A stretch of 64,000 nt of DNA, from NCBI RefSeq assembly GCF_030272615.1, contig NC_081413.1:563456010-563520009 (forward strand), written 5' to 3'. The notes under the pieces are model-generated. The model saw nothing but the letters and a program-made list of their open reading frames with translations. It made no database searches and was not told where the DNA came from. The position numbers were made by a program, and so were the translations under genes. Of the stretch, positions 51,501-63,611 are shown piece by piece; positions within the stretch are counted from its first letter, which is position 1, and every line of letters begins with the position of its first letter. This DNA comes from Cryptomeria japonica. Lineage: Eukaryota; Streptophyta; Pinopsida; Cupressales; Cupressaceae.

Positions 51501-53407
51501 ATAAATAAATACCATGCAAGTTATACCATCCACATTCCACCAATGTCTCAAATTCTTTCATAAAGGTATTGAATTCATCATCACAATAAATCAAGACCCC
51601 GTATAGTATTATATATTGTTAGAGGATTGATAAAAAAAAGCAACCTATTGCCTCATCACTGAAGTCATGGAATCGTCATATTAGGAAAATTCCTTTATAT
51701 CAATCCAAAAAAAGATCAAGATAATTAATAAGAAGTGTCGTGAGTATAATATCTAAGAGGCCTTCCACATTAGGAAACATCTATTGTCACTTAAATCATA
51801 TGGTTTTCCTAACATAAAATAGAAGCACAAACAAGAGACATTGTAGTATGGATCTACAACTTTTTTCTAATATGGTTTTCTCTCTAATAAAAAAAATGAT
51901 TCCTCAAATGCATAATGGTTACACAATGAAGAGAAATATGCCTCTTAATTCAAGTATAATTACTATCCAATAGCTAGTAAAATCTATGAGATATGAACTA
52001 TAAAGGTAAAGGCCAAAGGGCACATAAACAAGCAACCCTAGAACCTATAAATTTTATTGAGACTATATCTAAGCAAGGATTGGGGTATATAACTTGTAAT
52101 GACTCTCAATAACCTTACCAACTCTTTATAAATTGTTGATAATGATTCATCTAATGTTAATTGGGTAAGTACCCAAAGATGAAGGACCAAAAAGGGGTTA
52201 TAAGTGGCCACTTTTTTTCTTTTTTTTCTAAAATCAAGAAAGACTAATCTTCAATGTGAAATTGAAGATATTTATGCTTAAAATTTGATGTGCAACAAGA
52301 AAGAGAGTTGTAGTGCCATGAATCTACTTTATAAACTACTATTTTTCTAAAAGATGGGGTTTAATGAGTTCAAATTAGGTATTTTAATGAGTTCAAATTA
52401 GGTATTAACAAAAGTGGTCCTATTTTTATAAAAGAAAAAAAACATAACGTAGAATTTAGAATTAACCCCTTAAAATGTTCACTTTTTATAGTAATTCAAA
52501 AATTGCTTTAGTAAAAAATTAGCTAACACCATGTATATCATGCCTGGTTTTTTCTATTTTTAATGAATGTGTGAATTTTTACTAATTTTCAATGTGGACA
52601 CATCTTAAAAAATAAAATATTGAGCATGCTTTGTCCTAAAGATTTTTGAAACTAATTGAAAATAATTTTTATGGCAATGTGTAGACTAGAATCTAATTTC
52701 CAAAAATGTAATTTGTTTCAAATTTCGATGATCAAATAAAAAAATGATACCAAAAATCCCAAAAAAAATCAGAGTGGAATTTTTGGAAGGAAAGTTGGCA
52801 ATTAAGGAAACGATACATGGATGAACAAACTTAGAATCTCAAAATTCAAGGAAAATGTACTTAGAGGGGAATATCGGACTTGTTAGTCAAGACATGATAG
52901 GTATGGTAGGCATGATGGAATGAGAGACTTTGAAACCTCAAAAAATTGTAAAGTGGAATTTTGGGAAGGAAATTTGACAATTGAGGAAAGGATGCATGGA
53001 TGACCAAACCCATAATCTTGAATTTTAAGTAAAATGAGATAACAGGGAAAATTATAATTGTCAAAGAAGACATGCCAAATATGATAGGTTCAATAGGCAT
53101 GATGATATAAGAAACTTTAAAATCCTAAAATTTTGTAGTCACCCAAAGAAAAACCAAAATATAAGACATTATCCACAAAAGTACCCTATAACAAAATTTA
53201 CTAGGAATATTTCATAAAAATTCTTTAAATGAAGACTTTTATACAATTACTCAACATAGGATACCCAAGTAAAGACGTCATAGATTGGTTATTAAAAAGG
53301 GGTAGAAAGATTTGAATACATAAATTATGGAGCACAAAAAAACACAAATTAGACACATAAATTGAGGTGCCAACACACTCCTAACATCTAGTTGGCTAAG
53401 TCCCCAA
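51501..53407. other. AT-rich DNA with small tandem repeats
   Basis: No gene was seen. A 23-bp unit (TTAATGAGTTCAAATTAGG, then TATT) is repeated twice at 52361-52406. A 179-bp block beginning GTGGAATTTT is duplicated at 52774 and 52953. Confidence 0.6.
52774..53140 (+). repeat. Tandem duplication, 179-bp unit
   Basis: GTGGAATTTTTGGAAGGAAA at 52774 recurs as GTGGAATTTTGGGAAGGAAA at 52953. Matching words follow (GGAAA.GAT.CATGGATGA, GACATG, GGCATGATG). Confidence 0.85.
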
Positions 53408-53588
53408 GCTCCTTGTGGTTGTGTCTATTCTGGCTCCAAAACAGACCTTTCGTACAACATGTTAGAGATAAGTTAGTCAATCACGGTCATTAATTGGAAA
53501 ATTGACAGTGTAAAATGCACGACTAACACACGTGTTAGTCAATTGGTACTGTCGTTTTGGGGCCAAAATAGACGCGTCCGCTCCTTGT
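53408..53588. mobile_element. Mutator-like MITE, 163 bp, with 9-bp TSD
   Basis: A perfect 9-bp TSD, GCTCCTTGT, lies at 53408-53416 and 53580-53588. The 163-bp element between them has terminal inverted repeats. The left end is GGTTGTGTCTATTCTGGCTC and the right end, read inward, is GGACGCGTCTATTTTGGCCC, both followed by CAAAAC; 21 of the first 26 positions match. A 9-bp TSD is the hallmark of Mutator-like elements. Internally there is a near-palindrome GACTAACAC-AC-GTGTTAGTC (53521-53540) and a repeated GTTAGTCAAT. It has no coding capacity, so it would need a transposase from elsewhere. Confidence 0.85.
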
Positions 53589-54393
53589 ATTGTAGCAGTA
53601 GAGAGTTAAGATGCATAACTACATCGTGCTATCATTTGTAGGCATATATGCATGAGGAAAATGATAAATTCCAAGTTGCAGATAAAGTGTAGAATGGATG
53701 TAAATGAGGGAATAAATTGTATAGTTTGGGTTTTTAGGGAATGTGAATAGTTGAGAATGAAATGTGTAGTGTGGACACAAAGAGAATAGAGAAATGTAAA
53801 GAAAGAAGTGGCAAATTTAGATGAGTAGAATATAGAATAGAGGTTAATGCATGAAAGGAGAATATGTGCGAAGGAGATGAAGAGATTTTAGAGGCACAAA
53901 AGAAAAACAAGATTTTCCCATCATTGTAAGCAAGCCGAAATGAAAGATACGGGTGTGGGATTTCAAAGACAGATAGCAAATTTAAAATTATTTTAGTGTA
54001 TGTGCAATAGAGAGAGGAGAAGAGATGTCTGGGATTTAGAAGCTTAACATTTGGAATCTATTAGTTTGATTTGTATTGATATTTGTGAGGTGAAATTTTT
54101 GAATTGTAAATCAATTTTATTGTGGAATCAATAAAATAATTTGAGTTGCTTGTAAGTTATTTGTCAAATGTTTAAAATTGGTTTTGGGTTGCAAAAATTG
54201 GTTGTCCTTAATTGGGTCCCCAATTTTTGAATTGCATCACAACATAAGAAAACATGTATGACTCACCCTCCATACACATCCCTATCACAAATTTTGTGTG
54301 GAAATGTAACCTGCTTAATTTTGTGGCTACCTCTATACAAGGCTAATGCATATCTTTAAATACAACTATGTTAAGACACAAGGGCCCCACATG

Positions 54394-54395
<2 letters not shown>
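53589..54395. other. Purine-rich intergenic DNA
   Basis: No gene or repeat edge was recognised. Confidence 0.4.

Positions 54396-54464
<69 letters not shown>
54396..54464. repeat. (CT)n microsatellite, 69 bases
   Basis: Uninterrupted CT dinucleotides. Confidence 0.98.
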
Positions 54465-54470
<6 letters not shown>

Positions 54471-54479
54471 CTATACAGC

Positions 54480-55000
54480 TATTGGCTAATCTAATGGGGA
54501 AGAACCTTCATATCTTTTCAACTAGAAAGAAACCATTGAAAATATTTGCAATAATAAGGGGAATCTCCTCCACCATCACAATTCACACATCCATATCAAA
54601 TGAAAATATGGTGTAAAGGAGGTTATTCTTCTTGAACAATCACTCTAATGATTGTGCTACATCTTGAATCTACTAATAATTTGTATGACTATGGATCAAA
54701 ATATATATAATTCTCTTGACATTATTTAAGGTCATTGTAGTCTCTCCTATGCAGAAGTGAAAAGTGACGGTCTCACTCATCCATCTATCTAACAAGGCTA
54801 CAACATTAATCTATGCACTCTCATATTGTGAATTTGTACTACATGCCATTATATGCATCACTTGAGCACCCCCCAATATGCCTTGCCAAACTATGAATAT
54901 AGCTATAGTAACCATGGCCAACTCTCCCCAATGATATATGGTTGTAACCTCTCTACATCTAGCCAACATTTGTGGTAGTTCTCAAAACTAGTTTAAATTC
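54480..55000 (-). pseudogene. Plant mobile domain (PMD/MAIN-like) fragment
   Basis: On the minus strand, around 54800-54730, the frame reads ALLDRWMSETVTFHF and then GETTMTLNNVKRI. This matches the hallmark of the plant mobile domain: a tryptophan-containing block, then E-T-x-T-F-H, then G-E-x-T-x-T-L-x-D-V. Upstream in the same frame is IYHWGELAMVTIAIF. Stops interrupt both sides. PMD proteins occur as host genes of the MAIN type, involved in genome stability and silencing in Arabidopsis, and also inside Mutator- and Gypsy-type elements. This copy is fragmentary and I cannot tell which source it came from. Confidence 0.5.
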
Positions 55001-56526
55001 TTTCTCTGGTGTATATTTTTTACTATAGGTGTGTAATCTCATAGATTGCACCCCATGCAATTCAATATTACATAGTGCCTTCGCTTTAGCCAAATCAGAG
55101 ATGATGATTAGACCCTCACTTCACCTTCTTGCTCAACTCTCTTTGCCATCTATCTTGCCTAACCTCCCGACCATTTGGACTAATTTATTCATGGCCATTG
55201 GGACATTACACCTACTAATTCTAGTAGTGTAATGCCTCCTTTGATGTCCACCAACATCATTATACTTCCAGGTCCCCTCTAACTTGCCTTTCTTGCTTCA
55301 TTTTTCTCTCTTTGGTTCTCTCTTTGCATTCTCTTGGATTTTATAGCTTGTTCTTTACATCTTGCATAGTTCTTCTACTCATTGGTTACATTATTGCCAT
55401 TGTTGAAGCTTTGTCAACTAGATACATTCATGTTTTCCCTCACCCCAACAAGATCCGTGTTTTTGGTTTTAAAGGAGATGTTCTTTCTCTCTTTCTTATT
55501 GTATTGTTTATTTGATCATCTTTGATATAACATATCATTGGTTGCATTTGCTTTGTTGCAGTTATGTTATCATTTATCAAATCTATCTATCTAGTTGTCC
55601 ATAGAGGTGGAAACACCAAAACAGGGGTTTGACTAGGACAAACCTCTTATCACAGCCACCCAACATTTCATCCTTAGTTATTTGTGTGCAAGTTCAATGA
55701 GGAAAGACGTAACATTCATTGAAGACTTTATTAGTTGGACCGTCTATAAGTGTTTGTCTTATCCCTTGTCATTTCATCAATCTCTTGCATTCTATTTGTT
55801 TTTGTTTATTATTCTCATTGTGTTTGTATCAGAGTAAAACATTTTGGCTATTATATACCATCTAGTATGGATTCTTGTACCTTGTCTAAACAGAATTCTT
55901 GTGCACTGTATTGTCATCCTAGACCCACAAGTACATCTTGGACAGAGAGTGTATCAAGTTCCCCAGATGGACTTGATATCCTATACTCTCATTCTCTATA
56001 ATTACAATATATTTATCCATTAGCACTACATAGTTTTACACTCTCTTTTCATCCTAGTGAATAAACTTAGAGGTCAAAGAACCCCAAAGGTTTTCTTGAA
56101 GTGGAGAGAGGGCAATTGAATCCTCAAGTGGTTTGACCACCCTTCATAGTGGTTCATTTTTTCTCCTCTACCTTTTAGTGAACTCACCTCTTGATTTGAA
56201 ATTTGTTAAAAAAAATTTGAAAAAAGTTTCCACAAGCTTAAATAGTCAGTGCTTTTGTCTATTTTATTTTTCACTCATTCTTGAGGTTGTCAGAGTGTTA
56301 TGAAGCTCATCTATGAGCTTTACAACCCAATATACTTTGTGGATTATAGTGAGGAGGACTTCCAAACCTATCATTCCCCCTAATTGATATGGTCCTACAA
56401 GACCTGATCCAATCTTCCTGACGATGGTCAATCCTAATGATCCTTTTGCTCCTTAATCTTTTCCTTCAAGTTTAGGTTTGGGAGGTTCTGCTACATCTAG
56501 TTCTCATCCCCTCTCAAAATAATTCT
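55001..56526. other. Unassigned DNA upstream of a Gypsy gag
   Basis: It may hold the 5' LTR and leader of the Gypsy element whose gag starts near 56527, but no LTR partner lies inside the window. Short hydrophobic frames such as 55312-55515 have no recognisable domain. Confidence 0.35.
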
Positions 56527-57783
56527 TTGGCAAATACCCCTCTGAGTTCTCCTCCTATTGTGGATCATGAGTCTATTCTAATGGTTCCATTTGATCAAAT
56601 TCAATCCCTTGAGGAGAACCAAAGGCATTTCAAAGATTTCTTGAATCGAGAGAATATTTTCACTCAAGTCATTTCTATCATTAGTAATATGAGAGAGATG
56701 CTCATCTCAAATCATAAGGGCCTATAGGTTCTTAGGGAATTATCTAAGATTGTAGGGTCTCATGTGTCTCCTATTGTACCAAAGCCTAAGGATACTCAGT
56801 CCAACATCATTAATCTAATTGGTGTTTATATGCTTGGGGTGTTGGTTCAAATCGTGGATACAAATCCTATGTGTGACCCTTATTTGGAATACCACCCAAT
56901 GAGCATTCATGTCTCTTAGACTCCCTTGGGGTATATAGATCCAACTCCTAGCTTTGTTATTGCCAATTCCATTGTTCATGCTACTTCTATTGGTGATGGC
57001 CCTAGTGTCAGTGTTGGAGTTGGTATTAGTGTTCATGCTACTATCACTATTGGTATGCACAATCTTCCTCCTCCCCTTTTGACTATCAATATCATCCTAA
57101 TTAATACCATATTGTAGAACATGGGACATCTTCAGCAACAACTTGCGAATCTCACAAATGTTGCTAATTAGCCCTCTCTTCCACCATATTATCATCGTAG
57201 CACACTTATAGTACATATTATTAATTCTAACCTTCCCCAAGGGGTCAAGGCTCTAAAATTTGATCAATATAATGGTGACACAGATCCTCACTTGCATAAT
57301 GATTATTTTCCTACTCTCTACAGAAATTTTCACAATCAAGATTATGTTTTGCTTAAACTATTATCTCGGTCTCTCAAATGGACTATGCTAGAATGGTACA
57401 AGTTTTTACCAGATTATTCAATTCAAAAAATTTATCAATTGATGGTTACATTTCTCAAATGGTTAGAGGCTAACATTGGCAGTAAGGTCACCATCGTTAA
57501 TCTTGTTCATTGTAAACAATAACCGAATGAAAAGTTAACTATTTCCATACCAAGGTATCAATCTATATATACCAAGATCCCTTATGCTTTGTCAGATGGT
57601 GACCTTTAGATAATGTTTATTGGTAGTATATAGCTAGCACTAAGGGAAAATATCTCTTTGAACAAATATCCAAATTTATCTAATATTTGAACTTCTCTCA
57701 CTAATTATCAACATACATTGGCCCAATTTGAAAATCCTAATTTGAATTCTCATGTTAGTAACTTCAGAGGTGCATATTACTCA
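56527..57783 (+). pseudogene. Gypsy gag, interrupted by a Copia insertion
   Basis: Frames 56527-56727, 56926-57117 and 57292-57522 are all in one phase, and the text between them reads through with only stops. The N-terminal part is Ser/Pro-rich. The core follows from about 57245: VKALKFDQYNGDTDPHLH, then LLKLLSRSLKWTMLEWYKFL, then VTIVNLVHCKQ and a PNEKLT block. This is the gag pattern of Tat/Athila-like Gypsy elements (LKFDKYDG-T-DP, SLKG-A-LEWF, L-KQKPNE). The frame is still readable up to the Copia LTR at 57784. The rest of the host element should therefore lie beyond the right edge of the window. Confidence 0.75.
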
Positions 57784-59008
57784 TGTTGGAAATTTGGAGG
57801 AATTGATTATGTGTTGCATTGATGTTGGTCATTGATGTCAACACTAGTTGTTTTGTTGTCTATCGAATTTCGGTAGAGTGGTTGGTCTTTGATGTTGATC
57901 TGGAGATTTGTCTCTGCTTTGGTCCGACTGTTGGAATTGGTTTGGATTGGTTACTCATTTGTTCTTGATGTGTATCACAATCAATTGGTTTGGGATTTGG
58001 TGATCCAGATGCTATCATATGTTCTAGTAAGCCTTTTGGTTACTAGTAAGGGTTTTACTGGCAACGCTTTGATGAAGATATTTTGATGAATCTGATAAGT
58101 GGTATTGGTGTGGCTTCTAGAAGGTTATCAGGATGATGATGGTTATTATGTTTGTGTTCCTGTTGTTCGTGGTGTTTCATTTGGATTATGGAGACCTATT
58201 TTGGGTCTGGTGGTTATTCTGTTAGGTTATGGACCGGTTTATGTAACGTGTTGGTTGATGCTCCTGATGCGTCACCGGTTGAATTTATTGTTTGGTTTAT
58301 GTTGTTTCGGTCTTAGGCCGACTTGGTTTATCATTAGTTTGTGAGATTATGTAATATATCTATTGTATTATCTTTTAGGTGGCTGACCTAATTGTTTAGG
58401 TCCTAGGTTGGTATAAATATGATGTAAGATCTCTCTCTAGATCATGGAGTAGGTCAAGGTTATGGGATTAACTATGTGTGAATAAAGTTGTAATCATATG
58501 CAGAGGTTTTGGTCAATCATAGGTGATTTAATTGGGTTTGTAAAAGAGGTTTAAGACCTCTGGTATTGAGCTTAACTAGAACTATACTCAGGCATAGGAG
58601 ATGCTACTCTTGCAGTCCATTCATCTTTCCAAATTGTAGTCTAGATTTATTTTGTAGTTAGTGAGGCTCCTTTTTGTGATGAGAAGTGTGCTCTAGGTTG
58701 TTTGCCTTATTGCATGTGTAGGCTCCTCTTATTGTAATCACATACTTGATGCATAAGTATTATCTATCTGTGGGTAGGCTTCCCACTGTGGGTTTTCTCT
58801 TTACCGATTTTTCCACATACAAATCATGGTGTTATGTGTATGGATGGTTGGTAATTGTTTTGTGATTTATGTTTATGCTTAATTGATATATCTTCTATTC
58901 AGTTATTTGGTTTATGCATTCTAGTAAAATATTTGTATGCTTAAAGTTGGATAATCTGTTGACAACTGATTCACCCCCCCTCTTAGTTGTCCACTGGTTA
59001 TCCTAACA
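57784..59008 (+). repeat. 5' LTR of the 57.8-kb Copia
   Basis: It starts TGTTGGAAATTTGGAGGAAT and ends TTATCCTAACA. It contains the TTCACCCCCCCTCTTAGTTG block near its end, shared with the LTR remnants at 43660 and 50720. Confidence 0.93.
58412..58419 (+). promoter_or_regulatory. Putative TATA box of the 57.8-kb Copia LTR
   Basis: TATAAATA lies in the middle of the LTR, about 600 bases before its end, with GC-containing sequence upstream. The position suits the U3-R boundary of a Copia LTR. This is a sequence match only. Confidence 0.5.
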
Positions 59009-59010
59009 AT

Positions 59011-59022
59011 TGGTATTAGATC
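59011..59022 (+). other. Primer binding site of the 57.8-kb Copia
   Basis: TGGTATTAGATC two bases after the 5' LTR is a tRNA-iMet-type site (TGGTATCAGAGC) with two transitions. Confidence 0.85.
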
Positions 59023-59064
59023 TTGGTCCTCCCTATAGAAGCTTAACCACTTGAGGAAGATCTT

Positions 59065-60300
59065 ATGGCAACTAATAATTCAACTGCATCTATTTTTTAG
59101 AGAGAAACACCTAAGCTTGATTCGACAAATTACAAGGTATGGAAGATTCAGATGGAAACTCATTTGAGATGTATTGGGAAAGAGATTTGGGAGGTCATGG
59201 AGAAAGTCTATACTCTTCATAATTCGGCATCTGGCAATCCTCCTTTGGCAACCTTTGATAAGGATATTGAGAATTATTGTAGAGCTAGAGAAGCACTCTT
59301 AAGTGCACTTTCTGATCATAAAATTATGGGATTAACTGACCAATCATCTACGAAGGCTATATGGAATAAGTTGGATGCTTTGAATTAAGGTGACCCTACT
59401 ATTAAAATTGCTAAACTTGATGGTTATCGGGTGAGATATGAGAATTTGAAGATGGAAGAAGATGAAAGGATTACTGCTTTTATGGAAAGAGTTAATTAAA
59501 TTGTTATGGGAATTCAATATTGTGGTGGATCTCTAAGAAGATGAGATTGTTTCTAAAGTATTGAGAGATTTGCCACCGGCTTACAAGATGAAGGTTACTA
59601 AAATTAATGAGTTGAGAACAATGGCTAACACTTCTATTATTAGGGATACTTTGGTTGGATAATTATCTGATTTTGAGCTTGAAGAATTTGGTCCTCAAGG
59701 AGCTGCAAAGACTGAATCTACTTTTCACACATCTGCATCATCAACCAACAAGAGTGATTGGAAAGATTTATATGTGAAGGAACTAGAGGAAATGAAGAAA
59801 GAAGATGATGAGTTTGAGCAACTTGAAGCCCTATTTTCTATAAGAGTACCTAAAGGTCCGACAGGAAGTAAGTATGAAGGAAAATCACCTTTCAAATGTT
59901 TTGCATGTAATAAGTTAGGTCATTTTGCATAATTCAAGATTTGAAGAGAAATCTAGAGGATCTTTTAGGCACGATTATCAGAACAAGCATAAGTACAGGA
60001 GAAACAAAGACAAATCATGTTACTATGCGGATGAGGAAGGTGTGACCGATTCTGATGATGAACCGCCACAAGATTCAGCTAGTGGATTCAGTAGTAGAAA
60101 GAAATGGGTATTTTTGGCTATCAAGGAAGATGCTTTGGCACCTATTATTAAAAATGAGGAAAAAGCCCTTGCTGCTAAAATTAAAGACAAGGATGAATGG
60201 GTGATAGATAGTGGATGTTCACATCATATGACTAGAGATAAAAGGAAGTTTTTATCTTTGCAAGAATTTTATGGTTGACTGGTTAGATTTGGAGAAGACA
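59065..60300 (+). pseudogene. Copia gag and protease
   Basis: The ATG at 59065 opens MATNNSTASIF, then a stop, then LDSTNYKVWKIQMETHLR, the usual Copia gag start (DUF4219). UBN2-type sequence follows in 59152-59388. After a frame change, LRDLPPAYKMKV and a Lys/Glu-rich linker lead to the zinc knuckle CFACNKLGHFA at about 59899. There a stop replaces the next residue before the last cysteine. Frame 59925-60278 contains a Ser/Asp-rich spacer and the protease active site WVIDSGCSHHM (about 60200). Gag would form the particle and the protease would mature it. Confidence 0.88.
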
Positions 60301-60475
60301 AAGAGTGTATGATCAAAGGAAGAGGAACTATATCATTGGATGGTAATCATAACACTAATAATGTTTATTACATTGAAGGTTTAAGGCATAATATTTTGAG
60401 TGTAGGACACTTGGTGGATAAGGGATTTCAATCACAGTTCAAGGATGGAAAATGCAAAATCATTAACAGACTAGA

Positions 60476-61400
60476 TTGGAGATTGCAATCGGTACACAGA
60501 CTAAAGGTAACATCTTTCATTTGAACTCCGGTGAGAAGACATGTTTGATTGTACAAGTTGATGAGAGTTGGTTATGGCATAAGAGGTTGTGTCATGTGAA
60601 TTTTGATTGCATTGTAAAGATCAGTTCAACTAAGGGTGTTAGATATATACCTAAGATTGTGAAGCCCTATAATCCGGTATGTAAGGAATGTCAAATGGGA
60701 AAGAAAGTCGGAACTTATTTTAAGAGTATACAAGACAAATCTAATAATGTTCTTGATCTTATTCATACTAGTTTGTGTGGTCCTGCTAGAATGAAGAGTT
60801 TTCAGGGTGATAGATATTTCATGCTAATCATTGATGACTATTGTAGAATGATGTGGGTTACTTTTCTAAGGGAGAAATTTGAAGCTTTTGAAAATTTTAA
60901 GATCTTTAAAGCTAAAGTTGAGATAGAGAAAGGGTTGAAGATTAAATGCTTAAGGTCATATCAGGGTGGTAAATTCACACCCAATGAATTTAATAGTTAT
61001 TGTGAGAAGCATGGGATAAGGAGACAGTTGCCCGCTCCATGGACACCTCAGCAGAATGGTGTTGTGTAAAGAAAGAACATAACTATCTTGGTTGTGGCTA
61101 GAACTATGATGATGGAAGCTAATTTACCTCATATCTATTGAAGAGAAGCTGTGAGCATGGTGGTTTACACATTTAATAGAGTTCGTATCAAAGGAGATAC
61201 TGGTAAGACACCTTATGAGTTATGATTTGGTCATACACCTACAATTAAGTATTTTAGAAACTTTGGTAGTAAATGATATATCAAAAGAGATGATTCCATT
61301 GGAAAGTTTGATCCTAGATGTGATGAAGGGATATTTCTTGGTTATTCTAATGAAAGAAAGCATATAGATGTTATAAGAAAAGATTGTAGAGAATTATGGA
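60476..61400 (+). pseudogene. Copia integrase with all catalytic residues lost
   Basis: Frame 60476-61069 begins with the GAG-pre-integrase motif (WLWHKRLCHVNF) and CKECQMGK (zinc-binding). The first catalytic motif, normally HTD-LCGP, reads IHTSLCGP. The second, normally LRSDQGGEF, reads LRSYQGGKF. The third position, normally NGVVERKN, reads NGVV-stop-RKN at 61067. So D, D and E are replaced by serine, tyrosine and a stop. The frame continues through REAVSMVVYTFNRV with stops to about 61400. The loss of the whole triad fits long neutral decay. Confidence 0.88.
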
Positions 61401-63214
61401 GAGTGCTAATGTCAAGGTGGATGAGTTGTACAAAGGTCAAATCAGAACTTATGAGAGAGAACCGGAAGTGGAGATGATCATAACTAAACTGGTAGCACCT
61501 GTACCAAAACAAAATGGTGAACCAGTTACCCTGGCAGTATCAAAAAATTTAACAGTAACTGAAGATCAGAGCAGAGGAACAGAAAGTCAGAAGACTCCTA
61601 GGTATGTAAGGTTAAATCATTGAGAAGATCATATCATTGGAGACAAGAACAAAGGGGTAATGACAAGAAGAAGGTTGGAAACTAATGAGGTATGTTTAAT
61701 TTCTCAAGTTGAACCGACATCAGTTATTGAAGCTTGTAAAGATGAATGTTGGATGAAAGCTATGGAAGAGGAATTAGATCATATTGAGAAGAACAACACA
61801 TGGACTTTATTTCCCCAGCCTAAAAATAAGAATGTTTGGAACTAAATGGGTTTTTAGGGATAAATTGAATGAGGATGGACAAGTTGTGAGGAATAAGGCT
61901 AGATTGGTATGTAAAGGATATTCTCAGAAGGAAGGAATTGATTATGATGAGACTTTTGCTTTGGTAGCTAGGATTGAAGTTGTGAGACTATTTCTTGCTT
62001 ATGTTACCCATAAGAAATACAAGGTTTATCAGATGGATGTTAATTGTGTATTTTTTAATGGATATCTTGAAGAGAAATTTTACACTAAGCAACCTGATGG
62101 ATTTTCACTTTCAGATGACAAAAACATGGTTTGCAGGTTAGGGAAATCTTTACATGGATTGAAACAAGCCCCTAGAGCTTGGTATGCTAGATTGGACAAA
62201 TATCTTTTGAAGCTTGGTTTCACTAAAGGTAATGTTGACATTAACTTATATTATAAAATTATTGATAATGAAATATTGATTGTTGAAGTGTTTGTTGGTG
62301 ATATCATATTTGGAGGTGAGGATAAGTTATGTATGGAATTCTCTAAAAATATGAAGAACGAATTTGAGATGTCTATGATTGGGGAGATGAAATTTTTCTT
62401 AGGTTTTCAGATTACTCAGAATGATAAAGGTATTTTCATTTATCAAATTAAATGTGCTAGAAAGTTGTTGAAGAAATTTGGTATGGAAAATTCCAAACCG
62501 ATTGGTACCCCTATGGTTACAAGTGAAAAATTGACAAAGAATGATGCATCAGCTCCTATAAATCCTACAAGGTATAAATATATGATTGGATGTTTGTTAT
62601 ATTTGACTCAAACTAGACCGGATATAATGAATGTAGTTTGTATTGTATCAAGATATTAGAGTGATCCTAGAGAGAATCGTGAGAGTGTGGTGAAAAGGAT
62701 TTTAAGGTATTTGCAAGGAACAATTGAGTATGGTTTGTGGTATCCTAAAAATGATGACTTTACACTATGTGCATATACAAATGCAGAGTGGGCTGGAGAT
62801 GTTGATGACTGGAAGAGCACATCCGATGGAGCTTTCTTTCTCAGAAAGAAACTTGTTTTATGGATCAGCAAGAAACAATCATGTACTTCTTTATCTACTG
62901 TTGAAGATGAGTATGTTGTTGCTGCTACTAACTGTACACAATTTCTATGGATGAAGCAAATGTTGAATGATATAAGGGTAGATTGCAATGAATAGGTAGT
63001 TATTCACTGTGATAACTCTGTTGCTATTGACATATCAAAGAATCTGGTATTTCATTCTAAGACTAAGCATATTTCTATCAAGTATAGTTTTCTAAAGGAG
63101 AAGGTGGAAGCAAATGAAATCAGACTAGTTTATGTGAACACTAAAGAACAGATTGCAGATATCTTCACTAAACCTTTGCCTAAGGAATCATTTGAGTACT
63201 TCAAAGACAAATAA
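61396..63214 (+). pseudogene. Copia reverse transcriptase-RNase H
   Basis: After a linker frame (61396-61623) and 61660-61845, the 291-codon frame 61784-62659 holds the [15 protein letters not shown], then [19 protein letters not shown], then [15 protein letters not shown], then [16 protein letters not shown]. The active site reads [10 protein letters not shown] where YVDDIIFGG is expected, so the first aspartate of YVDD is glycine. RNase H follows in 62687-62995, after a stop at 62657 and a frame shift: YTNAEWAGDVDD, where the first aspartate is asparagine, then DNSVAI and FTKPLPKESF to the stop at 63212-63214. Confidence 0.92.
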
Positions 63215-63611
63215 TGATTTTTTGCCCCTCCGGTAGAGACTTGAGTGATGTTTATTGGCATCAGTCCAACATGCATTAGCAAAACTATCATTCATTCCGG
63301 TTTGATGTGGTGATGCTACTACTCAAGGGGAGTGGTCACCTGTGTGGTTCATAGGTTTTATGACTTTTCTTTGATGTTTATGTCAGATTTATGGCATTGA
63401 TGTCAAAGGGGGAGAGATATTTATGTGAAAAATAGAGCTTAACAAGGATATCATTCACAGGGGGAGTTTAGTCTGTTGGTTTAGAACTTCATTATCATAT
63501 CATTTTGGGGAGATTGTTGGATGTCTTCCATTGGGGGAGACTTGTTTGGCATTTCTTGGCACTTGGATGTTTTTCACATCTAGTGTTGCCATCAATTCCA
63601 AAGGGGGGGAT
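63215..63611 (+). other. Copia 3' leader with repeated G-rich purine tracts
   Basis: Noncoding sequence between RNase H and the 3' LTR. Purine tracts occur at about 63406 (AAAGGGGGAGAG), 63460 (AGGGGGAG), 63531 (TTGGGGGAGA) and 63599-63610 (CAAAGGGGGGGA). The last adjoins the LTR and is the likely second-strand primer; the others may be auxiliary or older tracts. Confidence 0.75.

Noticed and set aside
55312-55515. 67-codon hydrophobic frame upstream of the Gypsy gag
   Set aside because: No family pattern and likely a composition effect.
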